The notes beneath the pieces were generated by a model. That model had not been told where the DNA came from. It worked only from the letters and a program-made list of their open reading frames with translations, and ran no database searches. A program made the translations under genes and the position numbers. Shown one piece after another: positions 30,568 to 39,716 of a stretch of 55,397 nt of DNA. Position 1 is the first letter of the stretch, and the number at the start of each line of letters is the position of its first letter. This DNA comes from an uncultured Verrucomicrobiota bacterium. Its GTDB lineage: Bacteria > Verrucomicrobiota > Verrucomicrobiia > Limisphaerales > UBA9464. The stretch spans positions 1 through 55,397 of the forward strand of contig CAIWAH010000128.1 of assembly GCA_903910585.1 (NCBI GenBank), written 5' to 3'.

Positions 30568-32712
30568 TCAGGACTTGGCCGCTTCCTTCTCCTTGCCGCC
30601 GGACTTTCCGTCGCCGGAAGTGCGGCTCTTGTAGTGCGAGGAGTAATACCGGTTCTGGTAGTAATGGTAGCTGTAGTAGTAGGAATCCTTGCCCTCGAAA
30701 TCGATGTCGTTCAGCACGGAGCCGATGATGTAAATGCCGGCATCCTGGATTCGCTGCACCGAGCGCAACGCGTGTTCGCGGCGGATCTTGTTGAACTTGG
30801 TCACGAAGATCATGCCGTCGCACATCGCGCCGACCACGAGCGGGTCTGCCACCGCGGATACCGGCGGGCAGTCGAGCACCACCCGGTCATAACGGCCGGC
30901 AACCTCCTCGAGGAACTGGAGCATCTGCTTTGAGCCGATGAGCTCGGACGGATTGCTCGGGGTCGCACCGCAGCAGATGACGTCGAGGTTCGGCACTTCC
31001 GACTTGTGGACGATCTCGTCCACGCTGCCGATGCGGCCGGCAAGATAGGCCGACAAGCCGATGGGGCTCTGTAGCTGGAAGGCCTTGTGGACGGACGGAC
31101 GGCGCAAGTCGGCGTCCACGAGGAGGGTCTTCAGCCCGGTCTGCGCGGTGACGATCGCGAAGTTGGAGGCGACGAGCGACTTGCCTTCGGACGGAATCGT
31201 GCTGGTCACCGCGATGTTGCGCAGCTTGTCGGCATTCTTCACCAACGACACGGCGGCGCGCAAAGTTCGAAAGCCCTCGGCGGCGCTGGAAGTCGGCTGG
31301 ATATGGGCCTGCAAGTCCCGTTCAACCACGCTCGCGGTCTTGATGTTTGGCACATAGCCCAGGAACGGCAGCCGCAGGTAGCTTTCCACGTCGTCCTGGC
31401 TCTTCACGGAGTCGTCGAGGAAGTTGACGAAGAACGCGAGGCCCAGCGCGGCCAACAGACCGCCGAAAACGCTGCCTGCAAGGATCAGGGGCTTGTTCGG
31501 CTTAACCGGTTTGGAAGGAATGACCGCACGGTCGATGATGACCATGTTCTGCATCTGCTCCTTCGAGGTGAGGTCATACTCCTTCGTCTTCGAAAGGACG
31601 AGCTGATACATGGTTTCCGCACGTTCCTTCTGGCGCAGCAGGAGTTCGTATTGGGTGCGGGCGGAGTTCATCTCGAACACGGACTTTTCCGCCTCTTTGA
31701 ACTTCTTCTCCAGTTCGGTGAGTTTTGCCTGTTCGATCTGGGCGACGTTGAAAACGGCCTCGATGGACCGTTGAGCCTCCGACTTCAGCTTCTCCCGGTC
31801 CGTCTGCAGGGAATTGAGCAATTCCGCGACCTTGGGATGTTTGTCGCGGTAACGGGTCCGCAGTTGAGCCAGCTGGGATTCGCCCAGGGCCACCTTGAGT
31901 TTCAGTTCCGAAACGACCCGGTCCTGGGCAACGGTGGGAAACTCGACCAGCTCGCGGCCGTCTTTGATCCATTTGTTTGCCTGATCGGCGGTTTTTTGGG
32001 CGTCGGCCTTGCGCAGCGTCTGGCCATCAAGGTCCAGCTTTGCCTGCTTCAGCCCAAGAGCGACCACGTTCATGTCATCCGCCAAGGATACCATGGCCTT
32101 GTCGGAACGATACTTGGTCAGGCGCTCAATGGCGGTGGTAAGGTCTGCCTCCTGACTCTGCGCCTCCTGCTTCAGCATACGGTATCCCGCCATCGCCTTG
32201 CCCGTTTTGCGATCCTGGTTCTGCTGCAGGAAGTTCTCGACGAGGGTGTTAACGATTTCTTGGGAAACCTTTGCATTTGGATGGCGAACCTTGACCTCAA
32301 CAAGTCGAGTCAAACGAATTGGCGTGACTTCGAGATCGTTCGCCAATGCCGCAACCTTGTCGGGCGCCAGCTTGTAGCGATCGTCCTCATCCAGTTTCAG
32401 CTTCTGGATAACGGACTCGAGCAAGGAACGCGCTTGGAGGTTGCGATACTGGGTCTGGAGATAGTCCTGGTCCTTGTTGCCCCAGCTGATTGCGTCGCGC
32501 ATTGAAAGAACGCCGCCGGTTTCGGGGTCAATCTGGAGTCGGGCCACCGATTCGTAGATCGGAGTCGCCCGGAATGCGTAGAGGGCCCCGAGAACGACAC
32601 AGAGTGCGAACGTGGCAATGATCAGCCAGCGCCTTTCGAGCACGATGTGCCAATACTCACGAATCTTAAACGCCTCGGAGGCGTTGGGAGCGGGATTGCT
32701 GTTGTCACTCAT
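30568..32712 (-). CDS. Polysaccharide-chain-length BY-kinase, Wzc-like (module 1)
   Basis: A 714-residue bacterial tyrosine autokinase controlling polysaccharide polymerisation and export. An N-terminal Wzz domain (REYWHIVLERRWLIIATFALCV is transmembrane helix 1), a long periplasmic coiled coil (residues about 170-400), transmembrane helix 2 (LILAGSVFGGLLAALGLAFFV) and a cytoplasmic kinase follow. Walker A STIPSEGKS lies near residue 505, Walker A' LLVDADLRRP near 535 and Walker B VVLDCPP near 620. The C-terminus has nine Tyr in 17 residues starting at DSYYYSYHYYQ, the autophosphorylation cluster. It ends a transcript with the Wza-like and barrel genes. No glycosyltransferase is adjacent. Confidence 0.92.
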   Translation of the reverse strand: MSDNSNPAPNASEAFKIREYWHIVLERRWLIIATFALCVVLGALYAFRATPIYESVARLQIDPETGGVLSMRDAISWGNKDQDYLQTQYRNLQARSLLESVIQKLKLDEDDRYKLAPDKVAALANDLEVTPIRLTRLVEVKVRHPNAKVSQEIVNTLVENFLQQNQDRKTGKAMAGYRMLKQEAQSQEADLTTAIERLTKYRSDKAMVSLADDMNVVALGLKQAKLDLDGQTLRKADAQKTADQANKWIKDGRELVEFPTVAQDRVVSELKLKVALGESQLAQLRTRYRDKHPKVAELLNSLQTDREKLKSEAQRSIEAVFNVAQIEQAKLTELEKKFKEAEKSVFEMNSARTQYELLLRQKERAETMYQLVLSKTKEYDLTSKEQMQNMVIIDRAVIPSKPVKPNKPLILAGSVFGGLLAALGLAFFVNFLDDSVKSQDDVESYLRLPFLGYVPNIKTASVVERDLQAHIQPTSSAAEGFRTLRAAVSLVKNADKLRNIAVTSTIPSEGKSLVASNFAIVTAQTGLKTLLVDADLRRPSVHKAFQLQSPIGLSAYLAGRIGSVDEIVHKSEVPNLDVICCGATPSNPSELIGSKQMLQFLEEVAGRYDRVVLDCPPVSAVADPLVVGAMCDGMIFVTKFNKIRREHALRSVQRIQDAGIYIIGSVLNDIDFEGKDSYYYSYHYYQNRYYSSHYKSRTSGDGKSGGKEKEAAKS

Positions 32713-32718
32713 GGCTGG

Positions 32719-33276
32719 TCAAATCTTTGATTCGGCGACCCAAATAACGTCCTCGGGCCTAACGACGATCCGGTTTTCCGTCTTTTTGAGATCATCGTAG
32801 GAGTAGATTTTGGTCCCATCCTTCCTGCGGACCTCGATCTGGCTCTTTTTTGCGTAACGCGTGAAATCCCCGGCTGCCCCGATTGCCTCGATGACGTCCA
32901 TCTCGTGATCTGGCGGGATTTCAACTCGGCCGGGGCGATTCACCTGTCCGGTTACAGTGACGTATTGAAGCGCCGCCTGCTTTACCTCCACGTAAACTTG
33001 CGGATTGACGAGGTAGTCCGCGTCCAGCTTGTCCCGGATGATCTTCTGGGCGTCGGCGATGGATTTTTCGTTGAGGTCCACCTCCCCGATGAAGAAGTAA
33101 TCGATCTTTCCTTCCGCGGAGACCTTCTTCTCCGCCATCATGTCCGGTTCGTTAAGCACCCGGATGAGCAGGACGTCGTTAGGGAGAATTTTTCGGGCCA
33201 CATTTTGAGCCCATGCGTCGTTAAAGGTGCTCACTGCCACGAGCAGCAACAGCCTCAGGAGGAAACGCGGTTTCAT
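32719..33276 (-). CDS. Polysaccharide export protein, Wza-like (module 1)
   Basis: A 185-residue secreted protein with a signal peptide (FLLRLLLLVAVSTFNDAWA) and a Poly_export domain (ILPNDVLLIRVLNEPDMMAEKKVSAEGKIDYFFIGEV). One SLBB domain follows (LQYVTVTGQVNRPGRVEIPP). It lacks the lipobox cysteine and the C-terminal outer-membrane helix of true Wza, so the separate beta-barrel gene upstream (33281-34831) may supply the outer-membrane pore. It is packed tightly: 4 bp after the barrel gene and 6 bp before the kinase gene. Confidence 0.9.
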   Translation of the reverse strand: MKPRFLLRLLLLVAVSTFNDAWAQNVARKILPNDVLLIRVLNEPDMMAEKKVSAEGKIDYFFIGEVDLNEKSIADAQKIIRDKLDADYLVNPQVYVEVKQAALQYVTVTGQVNRPGRVEIPPDHEMDVIEAIGAAGDFTRYAKKSQIEVRRKDGTKIYSYDDLKKTENRIVVRPEDVIWVAESKI

Positions 33277-33280
33277 GATA

Positions 33281-34831
33281 TCAGTAGCCGATGTTCAGGG
33301 AGAGATTCAAACTGTTCACTTGGTAATCAATCAACACTTGCGAGCGGGCGGCGGCGGGGTCGGCGAATCCGGTGTTGAAGTTCTCGTATTCGTAGCCCAG
33401 CACCGCGGCGAGCCAGGGTCGGGGCTGGTAGCTCAGGCGAAGGCTAGCCTCGAAGACCTTGTCGGTCCGGGCGAGGTTGGTTCCGGGAGTTTCGCTGAAG
33501 TCTCCCAGGCTGTAGCCGGTGCTGGCGCTGACGAGCCACTTGCCTGTGTTGCCGATGAACTGATTCGCCGTCAACTGCACCCGGTCAAATATGTAGGACT
33601 GCTTGGCAAACTGTGGCGAGACGTCGGTGCTACGGGTGTAGGAAAGCCGGAAGAAAGTGCGGACTCCGGCGGCGTAGCTGACATCCGCGACCACGGCCGG
33701 GGAGGAAACTGTAGCCGGCTCGGTGCCCGGGGTGAATGTTCCTTGGAAGGACCGGTTTTCGTAGCCGACTTTCAAGCTTCCTGTAATTCGGGGGGTGAAC
33801 TCACCCCTCAATCCCAGAAACCCTCCCAGCACGTAAGAATCGGGTGCTTGAGGCTGAAAGGTCGTGTTTGGACTGACAAACGACTGGCCATACTCGAATT
33901 CGGTGAACGCCCGGATCCGTTGGGTCCAGTCATGGCTTATCCCCAATGCACCCCTGATCGTCTCACTGTCATAGATCCCTACTCCGGCGTCGTAGTCGTT
34001 TCGGCTGTGGTTGGCCGTCAGGTATAGATCGGTTTTTGCAGTGGCGTCGTAGGTGATCCGGTAACTGTCGTTCCAAATGATCCGATTGACCAGGTTGGTG
34101 ACGCTGGAATTGCCGCCGCTTAGGAAGCTGGAGAGCAGGCTGAAGGTGTCGGAACCCGTGATGGTGAATCTTCCCAATTTCAGATCCACCTTTACATCGG
34201 CGCGGTGCTGGTCGGTGTTATAGTTGGGGAAATTGATGTAGGAAATCTGGTCGTAGTTGTAACCCACCGTGATTGTGTTCAGGCCTGTTTGCCCATATTG
34301 CAGTTCAATTCCCGGGCTGGCGATAAAGAGCATCTCCGACTCCTCTGGACGGACTGGAACTTCGAGGCTCCCGACCGTGGTTGCGCCCGGGACGCTGCTG
34401 GTCACGATTCGTTCCGGCACCGTGGTCGCGATTCCATTGATTACCTCAGTGTGCTCCGGGACCCGCACGGAATACTGCACCACCGGTATTCCGTTGGCGC
34501 CGAACGTGACGTTGGTGGCTAACGTGGTGCCCCCCGGAAAGACTTGAAGATTAGTCCGACCCGGGAATGTGAAGGTGCCAAAGCCCGGAATCACGACGTC
34601 GTAGGGCTGGACCTGATTGACGTAGAAACGAGTGGCAACGGAATCGTTTCCGTAAAAAACGTTATCGGTAAACTTTGTCATCAACCCCAACTGTGGCTTG
34701 ATGAGCAACTTGCCGACATCGTAGGAAAGCCACCGCTCCGTGGATTCAATCCAAGAAGCGCGAAGGGGATGAACCGTCAGAAGGGACAGCAACAGAAGGA
34801 TACCAAAATGGCGCCAGATTCTCTTCAGCAT
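33281..34831 (-). CDS. Outer-membrane beta-barrel protein (polysaccharide module 1)
   Basis: A 516-residue secreted protein with a signal peptide (HFGILLLLSLLTVHPLRA) and many alternating aromatic/polar strands (LTGSLKVGYENRSFQG, TFFRLSYTRSTDVSPQF, AAVLGYEYENFNTGF), ending LNLSLNIGY with an aromatic last residue as barrel proteins do. It resembles the GumC-neighbour putative outer-membrane porins of the exopolysaccharide beta-barrel group. First gene of the barrel-Wza-kinase transcript. Its paralogue is at 40433-41965. Confidence 0.85.
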   Translation of the reverse strand: MLKRIWRHFGILLLLSLLTVHPLRASWIESTERWLSYDVGKLLIKPQLGLMTKFTDNVFYGNDSVATRFYVNQVQPYDVVIPGFGTFTFPGRTNLQVFPGGTTLATNVTFGANGIPVVQYSVRVPEHTEVINGIATTVPERIVTSSVPGATTVGSLEVPVRPEESEMLFIASPGIELQYGQTGLNTITVGYNYDQISYINFPNYNTDQHRADVKVDLKLGRFTITGSDTFSLLSSFLSGGNSSVTNLVNRIIWNDSYRITYDATAKTDLYLTANHSRNDYDAGVGIYDSETIRGALGISHDWTQRIRAFTEFEYGQSFVSPNTTFQPQAPDSYVLGGFLGLRGEFTPRITGSLKVGYENRSFQGTFTPGTEPATVSSPAVVADVSYAAGVRTFFRLSYTRSTDVSPQFAKQSYIFDRVQLTANQFIGNTGKWLVSASTGYSLGDFSETPGTNLARTDKVFEASLRLSYQPRPWLAAVLGYEYENFNTGFADPAAARSQVLIDYQVNSLNLSLNIGY

Positions 34832-35085
34832 GATTTTCGTCTGTTGGTCTCTATCTCAACTTTTCCGCTGGTGATGGTTTCGACGATCCGCCGGCACGCC
34901 GGAATCGCGTCACCTTCTGGAAAGCGCCAGTGGCTGTAAACCACTTTCCATCCTTGGATTCCATCGCACTCCTGCTCACCAAGGGCGGTCCCGAAAGCAG
35001 GATGCGCTCCATCCTCGCGTGAATGTTCCTGCCAGCGGGGTGGAAAGAGAGTAGCCGCGGCGGACAGTGTTCGTATTCTCCCGCT
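34832..35085. other. Intergenic region with possible small ORF remnants
   Basis: The divergent gap between the barrel gene (minus) and gluconokinase (plus). Two minus-strand frames look mildly protein-like: one ending MESKDGKWFTATGAFQKV and so on (stop at 34851), the other running through VVYSHWRFPEGDAIPACRR and stopping at 34825 over the barrel start. Neither has a convincing start or family. This may be a decayed gene formerly at the head of the polysaccharide operon. Confidence 0.3.
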
Positions 35086-35592
35086 ATGGTGATTGTCGTC
35101 ATGGGGGTATCCGGCTCGGGAAAAACCACCGTTGGGAAGCTGCTGGCGGAACGGCTCGGCTGGGAGTTCCGCGATGGTGATGATTTCCATCCCCCCGCAA
35201 ATGTCGCGAAAATGAGGTCGGGAACCCCGCTGACCGACGAAGACAGGCGCCCGTGGCTGTTGGCGATACAGACGTTCATGCGACAATGCCGAGCCGATGG
35301 ACAGTCGGCGGTTGTCGCCTGTTCAGCCCTGAAGGAAAGTTACCGCGATCTTCTGCTGCGGACGGAGCCGTGGGTCCGTTTTGTCCATCTCCATGGGAGC
35401 CGCGATTTGATTGCCCAACGGATGCGGGCCCGGGCCGGCCATTTCATGCCACCGGCTTTGCTGGACAGCCAATTGGCCACCTTGGAGCCGCCGATGGACT
35501 GCCTGTCCGTCGATATCTCGGCCGAACCGGCCGAATTGGTGGCAGGGATTCAGGAGCAACTCGGTTTGTTGCCGGGCAAAGCAACCGCCTGA
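35086..35592 (+). CDS. gntK: Gluconokinase
   Basis: A 168-residue cytosolic kinase phosphorylating gluconate to 6-phosphogluconate with ATP. P-loop VMGVSGSGKTTVG lies at residues 5-17, then FRDGDDFHPPANVAKM near residue 30, GTPLTDEDRRPWL near residue 48 and VACSALKESYRDLLL near residue 79. All are GntK/IdnK signatures, and length is normal. The cinA start lies just after its stop, and pgsA then overlaps cinA, so the three form one transcript. The ATG is chosen because the P-loop begins three residues later. Confidence 0.93.
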   Translation: MVIVVMGVSGSGKTTVGKLLAERLGWEFRDGDDFHPPANVAKMRSGTPLTDEDRRPWLLAIQTFMRQCRADGQSAVVACSALKESYRDLLLRTEPWVRFVHLHGSRDLIAQRMRARAGHFMPPALLDSQLATLEPPMDCLSVDISAEPAELVAGIQEQLGLLPGKATA

Positions 35593-35593
35593 C

Positions 35594-36868
35594 ATGAAGG
35601 TGGAATTGATCAATACCGGTTCGGAACTGCTCCTTGGCCGAGTCCTGAACCGCCATCAGGAGTGGCTGTGCCGACGCCTTTCGGATCTTGGTTATGAAGT
35701 GGCGCGGCAGATTTCTGTGCCGGATGGTGGCGAGGCGATCGCGGATGCGGTTCGTGAGTCCCTCGCACGGGCCGACATTGTGATTACCACCGGCGGTCTG
35801 GGACCGACATCCGACGATTTGACCCGGGAGCGGATTGCCCAGCTGTTGGGCCGGCCGTTGGTGGAAAGTCCCCAGGTGGCCGGTCAAATCCGAAACTTCT
35901 TTGAGAGCCGGAACCGGCCCGTTCCGCAGCGGTGTTTTGTGGAATCGTTGGTGCCGGCCGGTGCGGACGTATTGCCGAATCTCCATGGAACTGCTCCCGG
36001 ACTGGCCTTTCGGCTGAACCCGAATCCATTCCGAAACGAGCGAACCTCCGGAGTTTTGGTGCTGCTGCCGGGACCCCCGCGGGAGCTGCATCCGATGTTT
36101 CTGGAACAGGCCGTTCCCTGGTTGCAGCGGGAAGCTGCGCCCTCGAATCCATGTCAGACATTGACTCTGAGGACCACCGGTGTGGGTGAGTCGGCGTTGG
36201 AGGAAATGCTGGAAGGCCCGCTGAAGGAGCTGTGCGCGAGGGGATTGGAATTGGGCTATTGCGCCAAAGTCAGCGAGGTGGAAGTCCGATTTGCCGCTCG
36301 GGGAGACGACGCTTCCGGCCTCCTCGCGAGCGCCCGACAGATTGGCCGGTCGATATTGGGAGCGGCGGTCTTCGGTGAGGGTGATGAGCTGCTCGAGGCG
36401 GTGGTGGTGCGGGAACTGTCCCGGAGGCGTGCAACCGTGGCGGTCGCCGAATCATGCACGGGTGGCTTTATTGCCCACCGGCTGACGAATGTTCCCGGCT
36501 CATCCTCCGTTTTTTTGGCGGGCTTTGTGACCTACGCGAACCAGTCCAAAGTCGCTGCCGTTGGGGTGTCCGCCGAGACTCTTTCGCGCCACGGCGCGGT
36601 CAGCGAAGCGGTTGCGCGGGAAATGGCGGAAGGAGCCCGTCTGAAATCCGGCTCCGACTACGCCATCGCGGTCACCGGAATCGCCGGTCCAGGCGGCGGA
36701 ACCGAGGCCAAACCCGTAGGCTTGGCATACCTGGCTTTGGCGGGACCGGCGAAGACCGAGGTCGTCCGGCTCTTCAATCCGTTTGACCGGGAAACATTCA
36801 AATTCGCCACTTCTCAACAGGCATTGGATCTCCTGCGCAGGGCGGTCCTGTCCACGCCGGCTGCATGA
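35594..36868 (+). CDS. cinA: CinA family protein with NMN amidase domain
   Basis: A 424-residue protein with the two usual CinA domains. The N-terminal MoCF/COG1058 domain (ELINTGSELLLGRVLNRHQE, ITTGGLGPTSDDLTRE near residue 65) has ADP-ribose pyrophosphatase activity in characterised members. The C-terminal amidase domain (VAESCTGGFIAHRLTNVPGSS near residue 290, AIAVTGIAGPGGGTEAKPVG near residue 355) deamidates NMN. Name and length match standard CinA. The stop overlaps the pgsA start by four bases (ATGA), implying translational coupling. Confidence 0.95.
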   Translation: MKVELINTGSELLLGRVLNRHQEWLCRRLSDLGYEVARQISVPDGGEAIADAVRESLARADIVITTGGLGPTSDDLTRERIAQLLGRPLVESPQVAGQIRNFFESRNRPVPQRCFVESLVPAGADVLPNLHGTAPGLAFRLNPNPFRNERTSGVLVLLPGPPRELHPMFLEQAVPWLQREAAPSNPCQTLTLRTTGVGESALEEMLEGPLKELCARGLELGYCAKVSEVEVRFAARGDDASGLLASARQIGRSILGAAVFGEGDELLEAVVVRELSRRRATVAVAESCTGGFIAHRLTNVPGSSSVFLAGFVTYANQSKVAAVGVSAETLSRHGAVSEAVAREMAEGARLKSGSDYAIAVTGIAGPGGGTEAKPVGLAYLALAGPAKTEVVRLFNPFDRETFKFATSQQALDLLRRAVLSTPAA

Positions 36869-37455
36869 CGACGGCCAACAAGGTCACCGTGCTTCGGATC
36901 CTGTTGGTGCCGTTTTTCATCTATCTTCTGCTGGAATACCGGGAGACGGGTGAGGAGTGGCGCCGATGGTCCGCATTTGGCTGTTTCGCCGTCGCTGCCG
37001 TGCTGGATGGCGTGGATGGTTTCATTGCCCGGAGGTTTCATCAGAAATCTGAACTCGGAGCTGTCCTTGATCCGCTCGCGGACAAGCTCCTGCTGGTCTC
37101 CGCCCTGATCATGCTGGGGCTGCCGCATGATCATCTCCATCCCCTGCCACTTTGGCTGAACCTGACGGTCATTTCGCGGGATGTGCTGCTGGTGCTCGGC
37201 CTCGGCGTGATCCAGTTCACGGTCGGAAGTGCCCGAGTCAGGCCGCGTTGGACCGGCAAGTGCGCCACTGTCGCGCAGATGTCGGTGGTGCTTTGGTGTC
37301 TGCTGAAATGGCCTGCGCCCGTGCAAAGACTTCTGGCTGTGTCCGCGGCGCTGCTGACCGCCGTTTCCGGCGTCCAATACATCTGGGACGGACTTGGCCA
37401 GCTGAGCGCGAGTCCGCGGTCGGCGGCGACGCCCGAGCAGCATCAGCGCGACTAG
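36865..37455 (+). CDS. pgsA: CDP-diacylglycerol-glycerol-3-phosphate phosphatidyltransferase
   Basis: A 196-residue inner-membrane enzyme making phosphatidylglycerol phosphate. The CDP-alcohol phosphotransferase signature D-G-x2-A-R-x8-G-x3-D-x3-D is complete in DGFIARRFHQKSELGAVLDP, near residues 49-70. Hydrophobic helices lie on both sides. Start NKVTVLRILLVPFFIYLL is typical. Translation is coupled to cinA by an ATGA overlap. Its stop overlaps the stop of the convergent BY-kinase gene within CTAG, leaving no room for a terminator. Confidence 0.93.
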   Translation: MTTANKVTVLRILLVPFFIYLLLEYRETGEEWRRWSAFGCFAVAAVLDGVDGFIARRFHQKSELGAVLDPLADKLLLVSALIMLGLPHDHLHPLPLWLNLTVISRDVLLVLGLGVIQFTVGSARVRPRWTGKCATVAQMSVVLWCLLKWPAPVQRLLAVSAALLTAVSGVQYIWDGLGQLSASPRSAATPEQHQRD

Positions 37456-39710
37456 CTGTCCTTTTTCGGGGACGAAGGCCCTGAGCTGCCGGATTCGACG
37501 GGTGCTACCACCACGGCTTCCCTCGTTTCCGCAGGCGCAGTGATGGTCTGCACCGAACGGCCGCGATCGGCATACACGGCATCGGTTGGCGCCAGCGGCT
37601 TGTGGTAATACGACGCGTAGTAGTAGGTCGTGTAGTAGTAGTAGGGATTGTCGATGGGAACCCCGTTGACCACGAGACCGACGAGCGGCGCGCCGCGCTG
37701 GCGGATCGTGTTCACTGCCAATCTGGCAAACCGGATCGAAGTGCGACCGGCCCGGACGACGAACAGGAGACCGTCCAAGTAAGCGGCGATGGAGAACGTA
37801 TCATCGATGGCCGTCAGCGGCGGACAGTCGAACACCACGTAGTCAAACCGGCCACGCAGTTCCTCGATGAGCTCCTTCGTCCGGCTGCCCAGCAAAAGCT
37901 CGCTCGGGTTGGACGGCCGTTCACCGGCCCGCATCAGCCAGAGGTTCTGAACCTGAGTTTCGTGGATCGCCTCATCCACCTTCATCCGACCTTCAAGGAC
38001 TTCGGTAAGGCCGCCCTCCGAGGGCTGCTCGAAATAGTTGTGGATGTTGCCGCGGCGCAAGTCCGCATCAATCAGCAGGGTGCGATTCCCTGCGGCCGCG
38101 AGGGTGGCGGCGAAATTGGTGGTGAACGTGGTCTTTCCGTCGCCGGGCACCGCCGAAGTCACCGCCAGCATCCGTTTGCTGGCGCCGTCGGGTCCCAGCA
38201 GCAGCGCCGAGCGCACACCCCGGAGGGCTTCGGCGAACATCGTATGCGGCTTCATCCGCGTCAGCAGAAGGTAGCCTTCGGTGTTGTGACGTTTGTCCAC
38301 CTCGGGCAACTGACCGAGAATCGGCTCTTCCAACTTGGCTTCAATGTCCTCGGGGTTTTCGAGGCGATCGTCCAACCGGTGGAGCAGAAACATGATCGCG
38401 ATGGCCAGTGCCAATCCGGCACCCGCACCGCTAAACACCAGCTTCGGCCTATCCGGACCCACCGGGGCCGCGCTGCCGACACCGGCCTGCACCACCATGA
38501 ACTCTTCGTCGTCGGTGCTGACCCGGCCCATGGCATCAAGCTGACGTTTCAGCGCGGTAAGATTCTCCTCCACGCTCTTCGCTTCCGACTCCAGCCGGAG
38601 CAGCTGATTGCGGGTGTCCGCGAGTTCGAAAACCTCGCCCCGGATGTCCTCGATGAGTTTGGGATATCCGCGGATGCGGGTCTTGAGGGCCTCAATCTGG
38701 CCAAGGCGGGCTTCCTCGACGAGCTGCAGCTCGAACTTCAGGTCATCGCGCAGGCGGGTCAGGGATTCCCGCAGGCGAATGATGTAAGGATGCTTTTCCT
38801 TCAGCTGTGTCAGCTTGTCAGCGAGCTCATTCTCAATGTTCCGAATGCCTTTCCGGATCTCTGCGTATCGGGAACTGCCGACGGCCCCGGTCGCGACAGT
38901 CTCGTCGTCGGAGTCATCCGTGGAAGCGCGTGAGCCGGTCCGGGGCCCCTTGCCGGGTTGGCTGCCCAAACCCTGGTTGGCCAGCGTTTCGGCCTTGGCG
39001 TTTTCGTAGAGCTCCAGTTCCGCTTGGAGATTGGCGTATTCGGCCTGGGTGCGATCCAACCGGGCTTGGGCGGCGACGCCGGCATCCTGCACTGAAGTGA
39101 TGTTCTGCTTGCGGCGGAAGTCGTCGAGGGCCTGCTGCTTCTGTTCCAAACTGCGTTCGTAGGTCAGGATCTGCTGCTCCACCTGGGCCCGGGTCGTGCT
39201 GACCATGCCCCGACGCTGCTGTTTCTGGAAATCCACGAATTCCGAAGCCCAGGCGGTGACGAAGTCCTTCGCGTAGCCGTAGTTGGTGCTGTTGACGACC
39301 AGGTAGAACATGTTGCCCCGGCCCTGTTTCGCCGAGATGTCCGGCTTGACCAGGGCGTTGGTCAGATCCTTGGTCTGCTGAAGTTTTTCCAGGACCCGCT
39401 GAATGACCGTTTCCGTCGTCATCAGCGCCAACAGCGTTTCCACGGTGGCGCCGGTTTCTTCAAAGCCGGTTTGCAACTGCATCTTGCTCGCGCGGGCAAT
39501 GGTGGCGGTGGACTGATACTGGTCCGGCTTGGTGACGGCCATCCAGACCCCGATTCCCAGTCCGATGGAGGTGAAGATCAGCAGCAGCAGCCAGCGTTCC
39601 CGCAGCAGCTTGAAATAGCGGCGGAAGTGCAGGTAAAGGTTGATCCGGTCGACCAGCGATGTGCCGTAGCCCGGAACCGAAGAGCCGTAGGAGCCGTAGG
39701 AACCCTTCAT
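37452..39710 (-). CDS. Polysaccharide-chain-length BY-kinase, Wzc-like (module 2)
   Basis: A 752-residue paralogue of the kinase at 30568-32712. The N-terminus MKGSYGSYGSSVPGYG is an unusual Gly/Ser/Tyr repeat. Transmembrane helix 1 is LLLLIFTSIGLGIGVWMAV; a long coiled coil follows, then transmembrane helix 2 near residue 430. Walker A SAVPGDGKTTF lies near residue 520, A' LLIDADLRRG near 550 and Walker B VVFDCPP near 635. The Tyr cluster YYYYTTYYYASYY near residue 690 is followed by about 50 residues of Pro/Ser/Ala tail, so the cluster is not terminal as in module 1. Last gene of the barrel-Wza-kinase transcript. Confidence 0.92.
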   Translation of the reverse strand: MKGSYGSYGSSVPGYGTSLVDRINLYLHFRRYFKLLRERWLLLLIFTSIGLGIGVWMAVTKPDQYQSTATIARASKMQLQTGFEETGATVETLLALMTTETVIQRVLEKLQQTKDLTNALVKPDISAKQGRGNMFYLVVNSTNYGYAKDFVTAWASEFVDFQKQQRRGMVSTTRAQVEQQILTYERSLEQKQQALDDFRRKQNITSVQDAGVAAQARLDRTQAEYANLQAELELYENAKAETLANQGLGSQPGKGPRTGSRASTDDSDDETVATGAVGSSRYAEIRKGIRNIENELADKLTQLKEKHPYIIRLRESLTRLRDDLKFELQLVEEARLGQIEALKTRIRGYPKLIEDIRGEVFELADTRNQLLRLESEAKSVEENLTALKRQLDAMGRVSTDDEEFMVVQAGVGSAAPVGPDRPKLVFSGAGAGLALAIAIMFLLHRLDDRLENPEDIEAKLEEPILGQLPEVDKRHNTEGYLLLTRMKPHTMFAEALRGVRSALLLGPDGASKRMLAVTSAVPGDGKTTFTTNFAATLAAAGNRTLLIDADLRRGNIHNYFEQPSEGGLTEVLEGRMKVDEAIHETQVQNLWLMRAGERPSNPSELLLGSRTKELIEELRGRFDYVVFDCPPLTAIDDTFSIAAYLDGLLFVVRAGRTSIRFARLAVNTIRQRGAPLVGLVVNGVPIDNPYYYYTTYYYASYYHKPLAPTDAVYADRGRSVQTITAPAETREAVVVAPVESGSSGPSSPKKDS

Positions 39711-39716
39711 GAAATC

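Noticed and set aside
30600..30690. TAG/GTA triplet repeats
   Set aside because: These are only the codons of the tyrosine cluster of the BY-kinase, as also at 37610-37650.
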